Shown in pieces: positions 49,401 through 59,220 of a stretch of DNA of 64,000 nucleotides. The DNA is from Pleodorina starrii (taxonomy: Eukaryota > Chlorophyta > Chlorophyceae > Chlamydomonadales > Volvocaceae). Each line of letters begins with the position of its first letter. Position 1 is the first letter of the stretch. The notes beneath the pieces were generated by a model, which saw nothing but the letters and a program-made list of their open reading frames with translations, made no database searches and was not told the origin of the DNA. A program made the position numbers and the translations under genes. Location: the NCBI GenBank assembly GCA_030267565.1, contig BRXU01000005.1, positions 5,112,001 through 5,176,000 on the forward strand. The letters run 5' to 3'.

Positions 49401-52400
49401 AGTGGAGGGGAGTGGAGAGGGGGGGAGCTCTCTTACGGCAGACTCCACCGCTGCCCCCATCCCCTCCGCTTCACAAGGCTTCCGTACGAATCCGCACCTC
49501 CCCATCCCCACCGCCCACTGTGTTTCCCTCGGCAGACCGCGCCGGGCCCCAACCCGAGTGTGTTGTACGGCGCCTTGGTGGGGGGCCCCGACCAGCTCGA
49601 CGGGTACACGGATGTGAGGAGCGATTACGTAAAGGTACGGGCACGTGTGTGTATGTTTGTGTATGTGTGGGGGAGGGGGGGTTCGGGGTGTGGGTGTTTG
49701 TGTGCGATTTGGCTGTGTGGGAGAGTAGGATAAAATGGAAGGGGGGGCCGGAGAGGGAGGAGGGTGGAGCCCGGGAGGGGAGGGGAGGGGAGGCTGGATG
49801 GCTTTACGGAGGGGGGAGAGCGGGGAGGGGAAGTAAGGAGCCGGGTCAGGTTACCGTATGTCGTCGGCACCACACCCAGTTCGCCGCCTACACGACCCCC
49901 ACCCCCACCCCCACCCCCACCGTCGCACCCCAGCATCAAGGCCCTCCCTGGCCCGGTCCTCCCTGCCATGTCAACCTCAACCCCCGGCCCTAATCCCCCA
50001 TCCCCACCCCAACCCAAACCCCACCCCAACACCACCCGCTGACGCGGTCGCTGCCCCCGCTTTGTTCCCTCTCTGCCGCTTTACTGCTCCTGCTGCCTAC
50101 CGGTACCCGCCCGCCCCCACCGTTATTGCCACCGCTGCTGCCGCTGCTGCTGCCGCTGCTGCTGCCGCTGCCGCTGCTGCTGTTGCCCCCACCCTACCGC
50201 ACCCCACCCGACTGCCCCCCCCCCTCAGAATGAAGTGGCTCTGGACTACAACGCCGGCTTCACGGGGCTCATGGCGGTGGGTTTGGGTGGGGGGTGGGCG
50301 GGTGCTGGGTGGGGGGGCCGAGTAGATGGGGGGGAGGGCAGGGTTGAGGGCAGGGCGAGCAGGGGGGGACGGTGGGGGGGTGGGGAGGTGGGGTAATTAG
50401 AACGGCCCGGGGCGAGGGAACGCAACGCTGGTGGGGATTCGCAAAAGGGGTGATTGTCTCTTGTCGCTCCCTCTGTGTGTGGGGGGGGGGGAAGGGGGGG
50501 AGACGGGGGGGTGCTAGACTGCGGATGCCGGCAAAACCCGGTGTCGGCTCCCCCTCCCCTCCCCCCCCCTGCGGCTGCAGCAGCTTGATCAACAACGTCC
50601 GCAGTGACTCATTGTTTTATAAAGGAGCATATCACTCCCTGACCCCTTGCAGCTAGTAAATCTTACCTTCCCACCCGCCCAACACCCCAACCACCCACCC
50701 GCCCCAAAGGGTCTGTTGGAGGTGGAGTCGCTCCTCCGCGCCGGTGGGTGCAGCTGGGAGGGCTATTGCGGGGGGCGGTGCGGCACTGCGGCGGATGCGG
50801 GCGTGTTCCCGCCCCCCGCGGAGTGCCCGGTGGAGGAGGGGCAGGAGCCGGTCTGCGGAGCACCCGGACCGCCGCCGCCCAGGTTCGAACTGGGGTCCGA
50901 AATGGGGCCTGGATTGGGTCCAGATTGGGTCGGAAACGGGTCGGAAACGGGTCGGAATCGGGGGGGAGTGAGTCGAATCCTGGTTTGTAACGTTTTAGGG
51001 GGAAGGGGGTTGGGGATGGGTGGGGTGGGTGGGCTGGGTTTGGGGGGGTCAGGGAGTGATATGCTCCTTTATAAAACAATGAGTCACTGCGGACGTTGTT
51101 GATCAAGCTGGGTTTGGGGGGGAGAGGGCAGCCAGGGACCCGGTAAGGGGCTGGGGTGGAGGCACGGGCGCGGGTGCCTCTCTCGGCGGTGCTGGGAGTT
51201 GAGCAGGGTATGGGGTTGGATAGGGGTACGGGTACGGGGAAAGGGGAGGTCATCCAAAGTATAGCGGGGGTGGTTTTTATGTCCCGGAAAGAATGAGCTT
51301 GTTAAGGCCCTACCGCCCATCGCCCCTAGCAAGGGGGCCACAACATGGGGGCCTCCCACGCCTCACCTCGCCTCCCACGCCTCCCACGCCTCCCTCGCCT
51401 CACCCTGCCCTACCCCGCTGCCGTCCTGCCACATCCTGTCCCCCTCCCGTTCCGGCTGCATCACCCCGCCTTGCCCCCCCCCCCCGCATGGCTGCATGAA
51501 TGGACAACATAAATTCGGTGAATGGACAACATACGCTGACGGGACCCGGATGGGATGGGATGGGATGGGTGTACGGTGTACGGCTACCTGACGTGTCGCC
51601 GAGTGGTCGCAGCGCACCCGGGGAGCCTCCGAGTCCCCCGCCGGAGCCGCCCTCACCGCCGCCGGTCGCCCCCTCGAGTGAGTGCAGTGCGCGTTGGGTT
51701 TGGGGGGGTGGGGGGGCTGGAGGGTAGAGGGGTTGGGGGAAGTTGGAGCCGAAGGATTTGTGGTTCTGGGGTTTCGGTCCGGAGAGTTGGTGGGGGTAGA
51801 GGAGTGGAGCGGCGAGGTCGGCGGTTTTCCTTGTCGTTGTGAATGGCGCTACTTGCGGGCAGGTAGGTAGGTAGTAGCTAGGTGCGGTGATGTGACGGCA
51901 CGATGCAAGTTGTGATCTCTTGTCCTCCTCCTCCTGTTCGTTGTCCCGTACGTCTCGTGTCCTCCCGTCTCGTGTCCTCCCGTTCATTGTGCATCTCGAT
52001 TATAACGAGGACATGTCGGTCGAAAATGGTCTACAACATACAAAATGGTCTACGACGATAAAAATAAATATCATCCCTCGGGCCCAACGCCTCCCTCTCC
52101 CGCTCCCCCATTCCACAGTCAAGACACGCTCCGAAACCTATTCGGGCTTTCATCTCCCCCCCCCCCACACACAATCTCTCTTCCCCCCTCCCCCTCCCTG
52201 GGTGCAGGTCCTCCCTCGAACCCGCCGTCCCCGCCGCCCCCCTCGCCCCCCGCCACTCCCCCCGATGCCAACTACCAACCCTACCCCACCGACCCCACGG
52301 GCGCACCGACATCCTGCCGCCCGTACGACCGTGCCTGCCGGGCCTGTTCAGGTGCCTTGGGGGATAGGGGGAAGGGGGGGGGAGGCGGGGGCGCAGGCTT

Positions 52401-54066
52401 TTGCGGTAATTGGATAGAATTGAAGGCGGTTCCGGGCCTCTGCCGTACGAATCGTTCCCTGGTATATATTCTCAGTTTGCGGGAGGGGGAGCCCGACGCA
52501 AGACCCCGACTACCTTAGACGCCTCCATAAGGCCCTTGCTTCTCCTGCGTCCTGTTCAGGCCAAACGTCCTAATCAGGCAACATCCAAATCAGGCGCCCT
52601 GTAACCCGCTCATCCCGCACTCTCAACACCGTTGGGCCAGCTGCCCCGTTGGGTCTTTTTTTCTTCTTAATTCGAGAGCCCACCGTAACAACCACAACAC
52701 ACACCGTTTCGGTGAACACAGCTATGTTCGGTGTCCTGTGTCCTGTGGCCTGTGGCCTGGCCTGGCCTGTCCGTTCCTGTCCTATTCAGGCAACCCCAAC
52801 GTCACCAACGCCACCACCTGCGGCGCCTGTGTTGCCGTACTGCGGTACCTGGGCCGCAACCCGTACCAGTGCCTCGAGTGCGGCGGCTACGGCGCCGTGG
52901 ATCCTGCCGTACAGGACGTGTGTCTGTCGGAGTGCGTGCCGGACGCCACCAAGAAAGGTGTGGTCGGGGGCGGAGGAGGGCGCTGCAACCGGGAGGGGCC
53001 CAGGGGATAATCCTGGGGGAATGGGTTTCGGAGCGTGGCAGCGTAACGCGCACCGTCCGCGGAGATCTCGGGTGGGTTCAGGGGCGGACCGTGAAGCACT
53101 GTCCCGTGCCCCCGGCTCACCTTCTTGAACCCGAACGAGGACGACGACGACGATGAGGCCAGCAGCCGCTTTTCCCTCCCCTGTCCTCCCTTCCCCTCGC
53201 CCCTGGACCCGCAGAGCTTCTTGTTTCATAGTTGCAAATTCACTCTTCAAACTCCCCCCCTGGACCCCCCCCTCCTCAGGCACCGCCTGGGCCTGCTCCA
53301 TGGTGTGTGCCAATGCCGCCAATGTGGGGACTGATCCGGAGCTGGCCCGGCAGTGCTCCGCATGTGTGAGGGGGACCACCGGTGGGTGGGCGTGTGCGCG
53401 CTGCATTGAGGTGAGGGTGTGTGTGTGTGTTGGGGTGGGGGGTGGCTGGGGGGGTGGGGGGTGGCTGGTAGGGTGGCTGGTAGGGTATGAGAGACGCTGC
53501 ATTGAGGCGGGTGATGGGGTGGCCGGTGGGGCGAAGTCGAACAGTCCGAACCGGGGGTGGGGTGGGCTGGTGGTGGTGGAGAGAGGCAGCGCCTCCGAGC
53601 ACCCCTCGACCCGGACCCCGACCCCTCGCTGCATACGGTCATCCCCCTCCCAGGTCCCAGCCCGCCACACAGACAGACAGACACCACTCGGCCCTCCGCA
53701 CCTTGATCGAGGATACAGCGGCAGCGAGACACACCAACTACACCGCCTGCTGCTCTAGCTTTATGAAAACCGAAACTAAAACCGAAACTGAAACTGAAAC
53801 CGCAGTCCTTCCCCTTTACAACAGAAACACACACACATACAAATACACACACACGCTTCTTCCACTCCCCCCGCCTCCCACCCCCCCTTCCCCGCTTGCC
53901 CCCCTCCCAGGCCACTCGCTGTCTGTCCGACTGGCGCGACGCCCGGGCGCAGTGCTTCGAATGCGTCACCGGCAGTGGTCGGGACGGAGCCGCCTGTGCT
54001 GAGTGCGCCCGACTGCCCACCCCCGCCGCCAGGACAGCCTGCATGACATGCAGCCCCCGGGGGTAG
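43480..54066 (+). CDS. Secreted GH9 endo-beta-1,4-glucanase with Cys-rich tail
   Basis: Seventeen exons: 43480-43601, 43764-43915, 44292-44488, 44918-45061, 45663-45793, 47142-47495, 47692-47873, 48455-48614, 49138-49231, 49536-49634, 50229-50276, 50710-50882, 51613-51677, 52208-52351, 52790-52957, 53280-53410 and 53911-54066; phases close to 839 residues. A signal peptide (SLLALCLMSISVASA) precedes a complete GH9 module: GGWYDAGDH (Asp89, Asp92), the His-containing RPVHKSSSC (His494), and DVRSDYVKNEVALDYNAGFT with the catalytic Asp538/Glu547 region. It would cleave beta-1,4-glucan by inversion outside the cell. After residue 572 come Cys-rich segments, an SPPPEPPSPPP linker and further CxxC-rich modules to TACMTCSPRG, a tail also known in volvocine GH9 proteins. 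The exon 7 acceptor (GATGAG, 47691) was chosen because the stronger CAG five bases earlier gives a stop. The donor after exon 12 (GTTCGA) is weak. Confidence 0.88.
45343..45368. repeat. Third copy of the inverted-repeat end motif
   Basis: 26 bp, from GTCAGGGAGTGATATGC through CCTTTATA, match the outer part of the 66-bp inverted repeat around 50.6 and 51.1 kb, in a different intron of the same gene. It may be the end of a short transposon family. Confidence 0.65.
50581..51110. repeat. Perfect 66-bp inverted repeat flanking a GH9 exon
   Basis: The left arm 50581-50646 and right arm 51045-51110 are exact reverse complements, starting CAGCTTGATCAACAACGTCC on the left. They lie in the introns on either side of exon 12 (50710-50882) of the GH9 gene, so the transcript could pair them and loop out that exon. 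Confidence 0.95.
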
Positions 54067-55498
54067 CAGCATACCGTAGCACCCCAACACCCAGGCTACC
54101 AGGGTCGTCCACCATCCACAACCACCGCCTCTTTGGTCGCCGGGTACACCGGTAGGGAAGGCTGGTGTATCGGTCTCGCGGGGCTGGGCAGTCCGCCTCA
54201 GCGCCCCCCCCCCGACACACGCACACAGAGAGAGAGAGAGAGAGAGACCACCGCGGCCGGCTTCGTTGCGGTGTCTTTTCTCTTACCGCCGGCGGACCAG
54301 CGACCGCCGGCTGGTGCAGCGGTGGAGGGAAGGAGGAGGTGGATGCCGCCGGTCGGCGACCAAGTAAGCGAGAGGGAGCGGCGGCGGCTGGAGGGAGCTT
54401 GCGGTGAAAGGAAGGGAGGAGGGGCGGCAGTCCGGAGCTCTCGCGGGGCAACGGAGGAGGAGAGGAGAGGAGGAGGGGCCCCCGGCGGGCTGACGCAGTA
54501 GCTGGAGCCCAAGGAACCCCCCCGGGTGGTCGCCCGTCAGCGGTGACACCCCCCCGGGTGGTCGCCCGTCAGCGGTGACACCCCCCCGGGTGGTCGCCCG
54601 TCAGCGGTGACACCCCCCCGGGTGGTCGCCCGTCAGCGGTGACACCCCCCCGGGTGGTCGCCCTGGTGGTGGTGACACCCGCGGATCGCCTTCACCCAAA
54701 TCCCGTACGACTATTGCATGGGGATTGCATGGGGACGGATTGGAGACCACCAATGTTTCTTGCCAAAATGAGGAAAGTTAGTTCCAATGGCTCTCATCGG
54801 GATCGAAGTGAGTATCTTGACGTTGGTAGCTCCGTAGCACCTCGCTCTAATAATCGACTGACCTATTTAGAAGGTCTTATGGAGTACTGCGGGAAATTCG
54901 TGAATGTTGAATTATTGTGCAGGGCTCCTACAATTTGCAGTTCACAATTATGTACTCTGTTGGATGCTGAGTTGGGAGGCCCCAGGTCCCACAGCCCATG
55001 CACCGCGGTCAACGCGTGTCAACTCGTACCGCCAGCCAGCCACGCACGCACACCCTGGCTGCCCTCACCACCGCTCGTCGCCACCGCCACCGCTACCGGC
55101 CTTCTCATCCGCTTCCGCATCACGACCTCCACCTGACAGCACCCGAGCATACATACCGGTACAAAGGCGGCGGTGGCACACATCCGGTCAATAACAACAA
55201 CAATAACACGGGAGGGTGGACTTGTCAGTGTCTACCTGGGCCAGTCCCTCGCTCATTGCTCTCGAAAGTGAATTTCAGAGCCCCAAAGGGTGTGTGTGGG
55301 GGGGTGCAACGTTGCATGTCGCGTGTGGCTCGCGTGCGCTGGTGGGGTATGGCGGTGCGGCGCGCGGTGGCTTTGTCGCTCTTCAAGCGCGTTTTTTGCC
55401 TCAATGCGAGTGGGGTGTGGTAGCTACGGTTGAGGTTCGGGGTGTAGAAAGCCTGGGGCCCTGGAGCCGCAAATAGCGGTCGACGCCTCCACCGCTGC
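54067..55498. other. Spacer between GH9 gene and retrotransposon
   Basis: This includes a (GA)n run near 54229 and the 32-bp minisatellite. The retrotransposon target site is a GCT/GCN run: before insertion 55480-55498 continued directly into 61405 onward. No gene is supported. Confidence 0.45.
54514..54675. repeat. 32-bp minisatellite
   Basis: About four and a half near-perfect copies of a 32-bp unit containing CGGGTGGTCGCCCGTCAGCG. It lies about 450 bp beyond the GH9 stop codon and is not coding. Confidence 0.9.
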
Positions 55499-55899
55499 TG
55501 TAAGAGGGGATTCCGGACTTAGCGCGACGCGCGGGTCCGACCCGTTGGTCACGTAACAACGTGAACCTTCAAAGTAACAGAATCAGACATATTAATAATA
55601 AATAGTAATACAGTCCAAAGACTAGTGTGGTGTGTCACTAGTTGGAGGAGTTCTCAGAGAGAACACAGAAGATACTTGATCTGTCGTATCACGATACGGC
55701 ACGCGGCTTGGCGAGGGCCGTGAAGTAGAAAAGCTCGTCGGGCTAGGGCATGGTGCCATTGCTTACACACTGCGGTGCAGGTTCAATACCTGGCTAGGCC
55801 CATACTTCCGTTTACATCTCACTCGCTTAAGGTATAAAGATCCACGCTTCCGCACAGGTCTGCCACTCGGCAGACTAAGATAGAATCTCATTCATTACA
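55499..55899 (+). repeat. 5' LTR
   Basis: 401 bp, starting TGTAAGAGGGG and ending TTACA. Positions 55740-55801 resemble a shortened tRNA, with a B-box-like GGTTCAATACC. The LTR begins with TGTAA, which is also the algal polyadenylation word. It differs from the 3' LTR at two positions seen (a G/T near 55608 and a G/C at 55778). Confidence 0.95.
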
Positions 55900-56058
55900 G
55901 TGGTATCGAGACCTTAAGGGTATCGAGACCTTAAGGATACCACTGTAATGAATGAGATTCTATCTTAGTCTGCCGAGTGGCAGACCTGTGCGGAAGCGTG
56001 GATCTTTATACCTTAAGCGAGTGAGATGTAAACGGAAGTATGGGCCTAGCCAGGTATT
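55785..56058. repeat. Palindromic duplication of the LTR end and primer site
   Basis: 55785-55907 (LTR end plus start of the primer site) is repeated as a perfect 123-bp inverted copy at 55936-56058, with a 28-bp centre that itself contains a 17-bp direct repeat GGTATCGAGACCTTAAG. The inverted copy replaces the normal leader and the start of gag. Confidence 0.95.
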
Positions 56059-56728
56059 ACTAAAGTCGTACACCGACAAAAATGAGGTCCTCACTTTGCC
56101 TGCATTGCGAGCTGCATTCCTTTTGCAATATGGGGATGTGCGCCGTCATACCGAGCAAGAAGTGCGCGACCGTTTGTTTGCCGGGGAGCATAACATGAAA
56201 TCTAGCGAACGCGTGCAAGAGTACACGCAGCGTTTCCGCGATATTATTCGAGATGCGCGTAGCATGACGCAAGTAGAAATGGTCACTTGGTACGTGCACG
56301 GCCTTCCTCCGTCGATGCGCAAATGGTGCGCTACCGACGCAGCCGGTCGCGACTGGAAACGCCTGGATGACTTAATTGAGTTCGCCCTGGGACAGGAAAT
56401 TCGGATGCGAGTTGCTAACTTGAAATCCGCGAACTTAAATTTTGTTTCCACCCCCCGTAACAAACTGTCCAAAAAACAGGACCGCCAGCAAAAGCGGCCG
56501 CCAATTAACTGCCGCGACTGTGGGCTCTTGAGAGATGACATCAAGGCCCATAAGGCGAGCGGCGAGTGCGACCGCGTTCTTCAAATCGCGGGCAAGCCGC
56601 CGCGGTTTAACCACAACGAGCGGAAGGGAGGCCGCGGCGGCGGCCGGTTCGGCAACGGGGGCGGGCGCGGTGGTGGCCGGGGAGGCCGAGGCCAGGGTCG
56701 CCAGGACCCATCCCAGATGCAGGAGTGA
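55952..56728 (+). CDS. gag: Retrotransposon Gag, N-terminus replaced by antisense LTR sequence
   Basis: 258 residues from the first long-frame ATG. Residues 1 to about 36 are translated from the inverted LTR copy, so they are not Gag. From there on it matches the retrotransposon Gag domain (YTQRFRDIIRDARSM, then YVHGLPPSMRKWC). It ends with a Cys/His cluster CRDCGLLRDDIKAHKASGEC, of spacing CX2CX9HX5C rather than the usual CX2CX4HX4C knuckle, and a Gly/Arg-rich RNA-binding tail. The true Gag start has been lost. It ends at TGA 56726-56728, after which the same frame stays open into pol. Confidence 0.85.
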   Translation: MRFYLSLPSGRPVRKRGSLYLKRVRCKRKYGPSQVLLKSYTDKNEVLTLPALRAAFLLQYGDVRRHTEQEVRDRLFAGEHNMKSSERVQEYTQRFRDIIRDARSMTQVEMVTWYVHGLPPSMRKWCATDAAGRDWKRLDDLIEFALGQEIRMRVANLKSANLNFVSTPRNKLSKKQDRQQKRPPINCRDCGLLRDDIKAHKASGECDRVLQIAGKPPRFNHNERKGGRGGGRFGNGGGRGGGRGGRGQGRQDPSQMQE

Positions 56729-59220
56729 GGGTCTGGCAAGCGTGAAGGGAGAACGGCGGGTTCAGACGAACCTAAGCTTGCGGCGGTGTTGGCGCGTGAA
56801 ACCTCTGAAGATGGGGTACCACAGACCGTGCAAGCTGTAGCCGACACGAGTGATTTGCTTCCGCCACCGCCGCAAGGCGAATTTTCGGATCGTATGTTTT
56901 CGTTGGATGAATTTCGACGGATTGAGGGTGAACTAGAGAAGAAGTTCACGTACGATGCCGCGGCGAACAATGACGGCAGCAATAGCTTGTGTAACCGCTT
57001 TGCCTGTCCTGAACGTTCCTTCTTCGACCAAGATGTCTCGGGGGAAATCGTTTGGGCTCACCCTCCCTATACTCAGATCCGGGAATGGCAGCAGCATTAC
57101 GCCAAGTGCAAAGCAAAAGCACCGAGCAGTACGGCAGCGATGTTTGTCGCGCCACAATGGCCGCACGTTGAGCAATTTCTTCGAGCAGCGGGATATAGGC
57201 TTTATAAAACCTACGCTCCGGGCTCAAAGTTGCTTTCGGTTCCTGACGCAGAGGGTGTGCGGAAGGAAATACCAGAAAGCTTATGGCCGATTCAACTCTG
57301 GTGGGATCCACCAACCGAATCAGCGAAGCTCAACGTACTGCGACCAGGAAGCTCTTACACAATGACTTTCGACGGATACGCGGAGGCAAAACCCGTAAAT
57401 ATTCTCGTCGACAGCGGTGCTTGTTGCAACGGGTTAGCGCACGGTTTCGTCGATCAAACGACCGTGAAACAGCTAGTCCTCAGGGTTCGTTCGTCACGCA
57501 TATCCTCTGTGCGGGTTGCGTCAGGCGAAACGACCAGACTTCTCGGAGAAGTCAGACTGCGCTTGCGAATTGGAAAACACACGGAGCGGATTACTCTGCT
57601 CGTGCTGAAAGAGGGCGTCCCAGGGGTGCAAATTATTCTGAGCACAGACTGGCTCAAGCTTCGGCAAGCCAAGCTCGACTACAGCAAGGACACCCTCACA
57701 ATTTCGCACAACGGCGCAAACCTCACCCTCACCCCGCAGTATGCCCAACACGGGGCGGAAGGCTCCGACTTGGGAGACCCGTGGCTTAATGTGGCATTAC
57801 CTCAGCTGTCAGAGTCAGCTGCCAACATACTCTCGGCAAAACAAGCAGCCAAGAGTATTGCACGAGGAGCGCGCAGTTATCTCATGATAGTGCGCAAGGA
57901 GCCGACGTCCAACGGCGATGCTACGCTCGCCGCAACAGTCCAGAGCACACCGGGCAGTGCTCCCGACGACCTGGCACCGGACCAGGATATACAGGCGCTA
58001 ATTGATGAATACAAGGACGTTTTCGAAGAGCTCCAAGGACTGCCGCCAGACCGCGGTATTGGTCACACAATTCCTCTCGTGCCGAACGCGGAACCGCCAG
58101 CCAAGCGTATGTACAGGCTTTCACCAAATGAAATGCAAGAGGTACGAAAACAGGTCACAGATCTTCTGGCGAAAGGTTTCATTGAGCCCTCCAATTCTCC
58201 CTTTGGGGCGCCAATCCTCTTCGTCCAGAAACCAAACGGCGAGCTCCGTTTGTGCCTTGACTTCCGGGCGTTAAATAAGCTCACGGTGAAACGGCGGTAT
58301 CCCATGCCTAACATCACTGAAATTTTCGATACGCTACAAGGTGCGCGAGTATTTTCCTCGCTTGACCTCCAGCAAGGCTATTATCAGATCCGTATTACTG
58401 ATAAAGACGTCGAGAAGACGGGCTTTATCGCTCCGGGAATGGGTCAGTTCCAATTCAGGGTGCTTTGCTTTGGACTGACCAACGCGCCTGCAACATTTCA
58501 GTCAGTGATGAATGGCATATTTGCTAAGCATATCGGCAAATTCGTGCTGGTATACTTAGACGACATTCTGGTGTTCAGCAAAACACCGGAAGAGCATGTA
58601 CAGCACCTTCGTACCGTGCTTCAACTGCTCAGAGAGCACCAGTTCAAGGCAAAGCTGTCCAAATGTGAATTCAACAAGCCACAGTTGAAATTCCTCGGCC
58701 ACATTGTGAGCCGCGAAGGTCTGAAAGTCGACGATTCTAAAATCGCAACAGTACAAAATTGGCCTGTTCCCAAAGATGTTCGCAAATTGCGCGAATTCCT
58801 AGGCCTTGCCAACTATTTCAGACGCTTCATACAGGGGTATTCGGGGCTGGCATCGCCCTTGACAGCTTTAACCAGTGTGAAAGTGCCCTTCATCTGGTCG
58901 CCCAAATGCCAAGCTGCATTTGATGGCATCAAATTCGCCTTGAGCAACGCACCTGTCCTCGCCCTACCACAGCTCGACAAACCTTTCGAGGTCTGGTCCG
59001 ACGCGTCGGTTAACGGAACGGGCGCCGTACTTATGCAGAACGGCCACCCCGTAGCCTACACTAGTAAGAAATTTACTAGTGCAGAATACAACTACACGAC
59101 CACGGATCAGGAATGCCTTGGAGTAATTCACGCACTCCAAGAGTGGCGCTGTTACCTAGAGGGAAGTGAATTTCTTCTATTGACCGATCACAACCCCCTG
59201 GTGTATTTGCATGAGCAGCG
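56729..59220 (+). CDS. pol: Pol: protease, reverse transcriptase, RNase H
   Basis: This continues in the gag frame after the TGA with no other stop. Aspartic protease: NILVDSGACCN (about 57396-57428). Reverse transcriptase: LCLDFRALNKLTVKRRYPM, FSSLDLQQGYYQI and the catalytic YLDD (about 58553-58564). RNase H: VWSDASVNGTGAVL (about 58990) and LLTDHNPLVY (about 59180). The frame runs on to a stop at 59267-59269, but the conserved reading (RRQARWLEYLQRF) shifts to another frame near 59220, consistent with loss of one base. In this copy Pol therefore lacks integrase. Confidence 0.92.

Noticed and set aside
48006..50042. Many Gly-rich and Pro-rich frames between GH9 exons
   Set aside because: These are products of G-rich and C-rich intron halves; only the short exons within match GH9.
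55216..55476. 86-residue frame before the retrotransposon
   Set aside because: Balanced composition, but no recognisable domain, signal peptide or splice partner.
55740..55801. Functional tRNA gene in the LTR
   Set aside because: At 62 bases it lacks a full D-arm and a standard anticodon stem-loop, and it lies inside both LTRs, so it is only tRNA-like.
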